DNA of 64,000 bases. Origin: Colimorpha sp045576855 (GTDB lineage: Bacteria > Bacteroidota > Bacteroidia > Bacteroidales > P3). Within the stretch, counting starts at the first letter, position 1, and every line of letters starts with the position of its first letter. Where the stretch lies: positions 1-64,000 of the forward strand of contig JAZNHG010000007.1 of the NCBI GenBank assembly GCA_045576855.1, written 5' to 3'. The position numbers were made by a program, and so were the translations under genes. Shown here piece after piece: positions 61,445 to 64,000 of this stretch. The notes beneath the pieces were generated by a model. The model made no database searches, was not told where the DNA came from, and saw nothing but the letters and a program-made list of their open reading frames with translations.

Positions 61445-62713
61445 TTATTTCTTTTTGCCCTTCTTGGCAGGGGCGGCCTTGGCGCTGTCGGCAATGCCGA
61501 GCTTGGCCTTGATGGCAGCGGGGATAGCATCCTTGTGGACCACGATATTCATGGTCTTGTAGCGGACGAAAGCCTTGCTGCAGAAGAAGTTGCCGCCGAA
61601 TTCGCCGTTATATTTGCCCCAGCTGTTCTTCACCATGTAGTATTCGTTGCCCATCTGGTCCTTGGCCTTGCCGTAGATGAGCATGCCGTGGTCGTCGGTG
61701 GTCTCCCAGTTGTCGTATGCCTGCTGGCGCTCCTCCTGGGTCACCCAGCGCTGCGGCGTGGGGTGCTTGGCAGCCTCGTCGGCGATGTCGCTGGCGCTCA
61801 TGCCGCTCCACCTGGCCTGGTCGCTACCCACCTTGGCGGCAGCCTTGCCGTCGGTGGCCGGCAGCACGGCGAATCCCTTGCGGGTGTAGCGGAAGCCCGG
61901 CTCGCTGACGTCGGCGCCCCAGGCGATGGTGTAGCCGTTGTCGATGGCATAGTCAAAGACCTCCATCATCTCGTCGAGCGGCAGGTTCCAGCTCTGGCCC
62001 CAGCGCCAGTTGTCCTGGATTTCGAGCACAAACTGCTCGTAGAAGGGGTGATGAGTGTAGCTGGTGATGCTCACATAGTCGTCGGGGTTCAGGCCCAGGC
62101 TCTCGCCGAAGCTCTTCGGAGTGTACTCCACACCCTTGTAGTTGAACTTCTCGGGAATCTTGCCTAGATAGGTCTCGTGCACGGCCTTCACGGCTTTCAG
62201 CCACAGGGGCTCGCCGTCGGGGCTGTACTGCAGTTTCTTCAGCTTGCCTTTGGCCACGGCCTCGACCATGCGGTCGGTCAGGGCACTGAGCTCGGTGTGG
62301 TTGCTGAGGGTGTCGCCATACATGGCACCGGCGGGCATCAACTCGTCGGGCACCATGCCGTAGTGCTTGAGGCAGTAGATAACGTCGTTGAAGGCACCGC
62401 CCTGGCTGAAGCTGACGTCGCCGTGGGTGCGCACAGCTGCCATAGCGCGGTCGTTGTAGGTCTTCTCGACCACATACATCTCGCTCAGGTCGTATTCACC
62501 CTTGCCCATGCGGAGCAGCTCGGCCTCGAGGAAGGCGAGTCCACTGTAGCTCCAGCAGGTACCGGCGTTATTCTGGTCTTTCACTGAGGTGACGGGGATA
62601 ACTTTGACGGTGTCAAACTTGTAGCCCTCATCCTCGGTTTTCTTCTCTTCCTGTGCGAACACAGTGCTGGCGCAAATGGCAATGGCGCCAAGAGTCAGGA
62701 TTGCTTTTTTCAT
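61445..62713 (-). CDS. C1-family peptidase, bleomycin hydrolase-like, secreted
   Basis: 422 aa. Signal peptide (MKKAILTLGAIAICASTVFAQ), then papain-like catalytic residues in the bleomycin hydrolase order: Cys in QNNAGTCWSYSGLAFLE (about 53), His in TTDDHGMLIYGKA (about 345) and Asn in YYMVKNSWGKYNG (about 370). A Lys/Ala-rich tail ends KKGKKK. Bleomycin hydrolases are usually cytosolic aminopeptidases; the signal peptide puts this one outside the cytoplasm. A similar peptidase lies directly upstream. Confidence 0.88.
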   Translation of the reverse strand: MKKAILTLGAIAICASTVFAQEEKKTEDEGYKFDTVKVIPVTSVKDQNNAGTCWSYSGLAFLEAELLRMGKGEYDLSEMYVVEKTYNDRAMAAVRTHGDVSFSQGGAFNDVIYCLKHYGMVPDELMPAGAMYGDTLSNHTELSALTDRMVEAVAKGKLKKLQYSPDGEPLWLKAVKAVHETYLGKIPEKFNYKGVEYTPKSFGESLGLNPDDYVSITSYTHHPFYEQFVLEIQDNWRWGQSWNLPLDEMMEVFDYAIDNGYTIAWGADVSEPGFRYTRKGFAVLPATDGKAAAKVGSDQARWSGMSASDIADEAAKHPTPQRWVTQEERQQAYDNWETTDDHGMLIYGKAKDQMGNEYYMVKNSWGKYNGEFGGNFFCSKAFVRYKTMNIVVHKDAIPAAIKAKLGIADSAKAAPAKKGKKK

Positions 62714-62759
62714 CGTATGTATTTATTTTATATATTTTGTTTTCGCATAAAAAGCGGTG

Positions 62760-62767
62760 CAAAATTA
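62760..62767 (-). promoter_or_regulatory. -7 box for the C1 peptidase gene
   Basis: The minus strand reads TAATTTTGCA, 46 bp before ATG 62713. The adjacent palindrome (62773-62815) covers the -33 region. Confidence 0.6.
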
Positions 62768-62772
62768 CACAA

Positions 62773-62815
62773 TTTTCCCGACATGGAGGAAAATATTTTT
62801 TCCATGTCGGGAAAA
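62773..62815. promoter_or_regulatory. 15-bp palindrome between the two C1 peptidase genes
   Basis: Arms TTTTCCCGACATGGA (62773-62787) and TCCATGTCGGGAAAA (62801-62815) around a 13-base AT-rich loop. It could terminate the upstream gene, or act as an operator since it abuts the downstream promoter. No clean U-tract follows on the minus strand. Confidence 0.55.
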
Positions 62816-62862
62816 TCGGGTGCCCATGCGGCTTTGATGCCTCTGCACGGGCGTTGTCTGTA

Positions 62863-64000
62863 CTACTCTTCCGGGGCGAACATCGGGTCCCAGGCGGGGA
62901 GCATGACAGGCTTCTGGTCCATCATGGCGCGGATGTTGGCGGGAATATACTTCTCTTCCAGCACCACGCGGAACATGTACTCGTTGAACCAGTCGTTGGT
63001 CATAATCAGGTTGCCCTGCCAGCCGTAGTTGGGCCCCCAGCTGTTCTCCACCATCCACTTCAGCGGCTTGCCGTCCTTGTCGAGGTCGACGGCGCAGAGG
63101 GTCATGGCGTGGCTCGAGCCGCTGGCGAAGGTGCTGACGCGCTGCTTCTTGTCCATGCCGAAGGTGGTTCCCATGAGGCTCTCGTAGTCGTAGTTGTTCA
63201 TGTCCATCAGGCCGTTGTCGCGGTTGAGGAACTTGCCCACGTCGCAGCTGAAATACATCATCGTGCTGTCCTTGATCGAGGCGATGCACATGGGGGCTAT
63301 ATCCTCCATCGGCAGGTTGAGGTAGCGCCAGTTCTGTCCGTCGTAGACGTGGCGGTCGTACTGGATTTCGTAGACTTTGTAGTACTCGCGGGTGGGGTCG
63401 TTCATCACCATGTAGTACTTGCTGAAGTCGGTCTTGGCGAATTTCTCGTAGAACTCCTTGGGAGTGTAGGTGGCGGTCTCCACTATTTCGCCTTTGGCGT
63501 TCTTCTGCTGCCAGGTGAACTGGGCCGGGGGCTCGCCCATCGTGAGGGCCAGCATGCGGTAGATGGTGGCGAGCATCTCGGTCTTCTTGGTCTGGAGCTT
63601 CTGCGGGGTCATGCCCTTCTGGGCGGCCATCTCGCGCAGCTGCAGACCGTCCTCACGCAGCTTGAGGGCGATGAGGTTGCTGATGCTGCTGGTGTTGTTG
63701 GTGTTGTAGGTCTCGGGCATCACGTCGGCCGGCACCAGGCCGTACTTGTCTATCAGGTTGGCCACACCGGTGAACTGACCACCGTCGCCGATGGGGTTCT
63801 TGAAGAGCCATTCCACCTCCTGGTCGTTCATAGGTTTCTTGTAGGTGTCAATCATAGCCTGCAGGAAGAGGTTGCTCTTCTCCAGCTGGTCGAAGAAGAA
63901 GAGGTACGCCTGCGAGAACTGGAAGTCGGCGGGCAGGTTGTGCTTGCGGATGGCCTGGTTGCGGAGCACATTCATACCGGTAAACATCCAGCAACGGCCG
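62863..64000 (-). CDS. C1-family aminopeptidase (PepC/bleomycin hydrolase-like), 5' truncated by the window edge
   Basis: The reading frame stays open to the right edge. The ATG at 63987 is not the start, because the codons before it spell GRCW, making the catalytic segment GRCWMFTGMNVLRNQA with the Cys codon at 63991-63993. The active-site His is in GSSHAMTLCAVDLD and the Asn in WMVENSWGPNYGW. The N-terminal part, possibly with a signal peptide, lies beyond 64000. It is in tandem with the related gene at 61445-62713. Confidence 0.9.
   Translation of the reverse strand, partial: GRCWMFTGMNVLRNQAIRKHNLPADFQFSQAYLFFFDQLEKSNLFLQAMIDTYKKPMNDQEVEWLFKNPIGDGGQFTGVANLIDKYGLVPADVMPETYNTNNTSSISNLIALKLREDGLQLREMAAQKGMTPQKLQTKKTEMLATIYRMLALTMGEPPAQFTWQQKNAKGEIVETATYTPKEFYEKFAKTDFSKYYMVMNDPTREYYKVYEIQYDRHVYDGQNWRYLNLPMEDIAPMCIASIKDSTMMYFSCDVGKFLNRDNGLMDMNNYDYESLMGTTFGMDKKQRVSTFASGSSHAMTLCAVDLDKDGKPLKWMVENSWGPNYGWQGNLIMTNDWFNEYMFRVVLEEKYIPANIRAMMDQKPVMLPAWDPMFAPEE

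Overview
The window comes from a GC-rich member of the Bacteroidota, most likely the order Bacteroidales. Three lines of evidence support this. Promoters have the TAnnTTTG -7 box typical of the phylum, and Shine-Dalgarno sequences are weak or absent. Type IX secretion (T9SS) is present: a PorT-like barrel, a GldF/GldG-type protein, and two proteins with C-terminal Por sorting domains. There are also TonB-dependent receptors, a BtuG-like surface lipoprotein and a LytTR regulator. Most of the window is chromosomal housekeeping content. I see no prophage, transposase, plasmid or CRISPR array.

Layout. 1-350: cluster of REP-like tagged hairpins. 351-9628: M28-family exopeptidase with degenerate active site, then a tight operon (gldFG, DUF4340, surE, small membrane protein, lpxB, SpoIID/LytB) and a thioredoxin-like protein. 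9658-12251: ftsY and a rimO gene broken by a 7-bp repeat array. 12.7-16.0 kb: cobalamin riboswitch, btuB-like receptor and btuG-like lipoprotein. 16.0-21.5 kb (minus): DUF4476; PHP and DRTGG proteins; acyl-CoA dehydrogenase with its electron-transfer flavoprotein. 21.9-27.9 kb (minus): nitroreductase, GT39 glycosyltransferase, fabG, fabZ, fabF, fabH. 28.1-32.5 kb: LytTR regulator, rlmH, FemAB-like protein, OmpA-family protein, ftsE. 33.2-37.3 kb: acyl-CoA synthetase, Wza-like export lipoprotein, tRNA-Gln, O-antigen ligase-like protein. 37.3-44.0 kb: uvrB, FAD-dependent oxidoreductase, and a lipoprotein/ansA/porT operon. 44.3-47.3 kb (minus): second cobalamin riboswitch driving two T9SS-exported surface proteins. 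47.8-64 kb: M3 oligopeptidase, RNase R, second acyl-CoA synthetase, holA, TonB receptor, msrA, B12-binding radical SAM protein, outer-membrane barrel, and two bleomycin-hydrolase-like peptidases (the last runs off the right edge).

Functional picture. Two cobalamin riboswitches about 34 kb apart control four predicted surface proteins: a receptor, a BtuG-like binder and two T9SS cargo proteins. This suggests a larger B12-capture system than BtuB/BtuG alone. A radical SAM protein with an apparent B12-binding N-terminus is a plausible consumer.

The most unusual structure is non-coding. The spacers are filled with short-period arrays of two classes. One class consists of degenerate 7-bp words that differ between arrays. 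The other consists of 11-bp units (CATCCTACCAC or CGACTTACCAA), usually accompanied by a TTTTAACATTT box. Heptamer arrays have also entered genes: in frame in the M3 oligopeptidase (three sites) and RNase R, and out of frame in rimO, where adding one 7-bp unit would restore the full reading frame. This resembles the heptameric STRR repeats of cyanobacteria and, for the in-gene insertions, Rickettsia palindromic elements. It is the best candidate here for an undescribed system.
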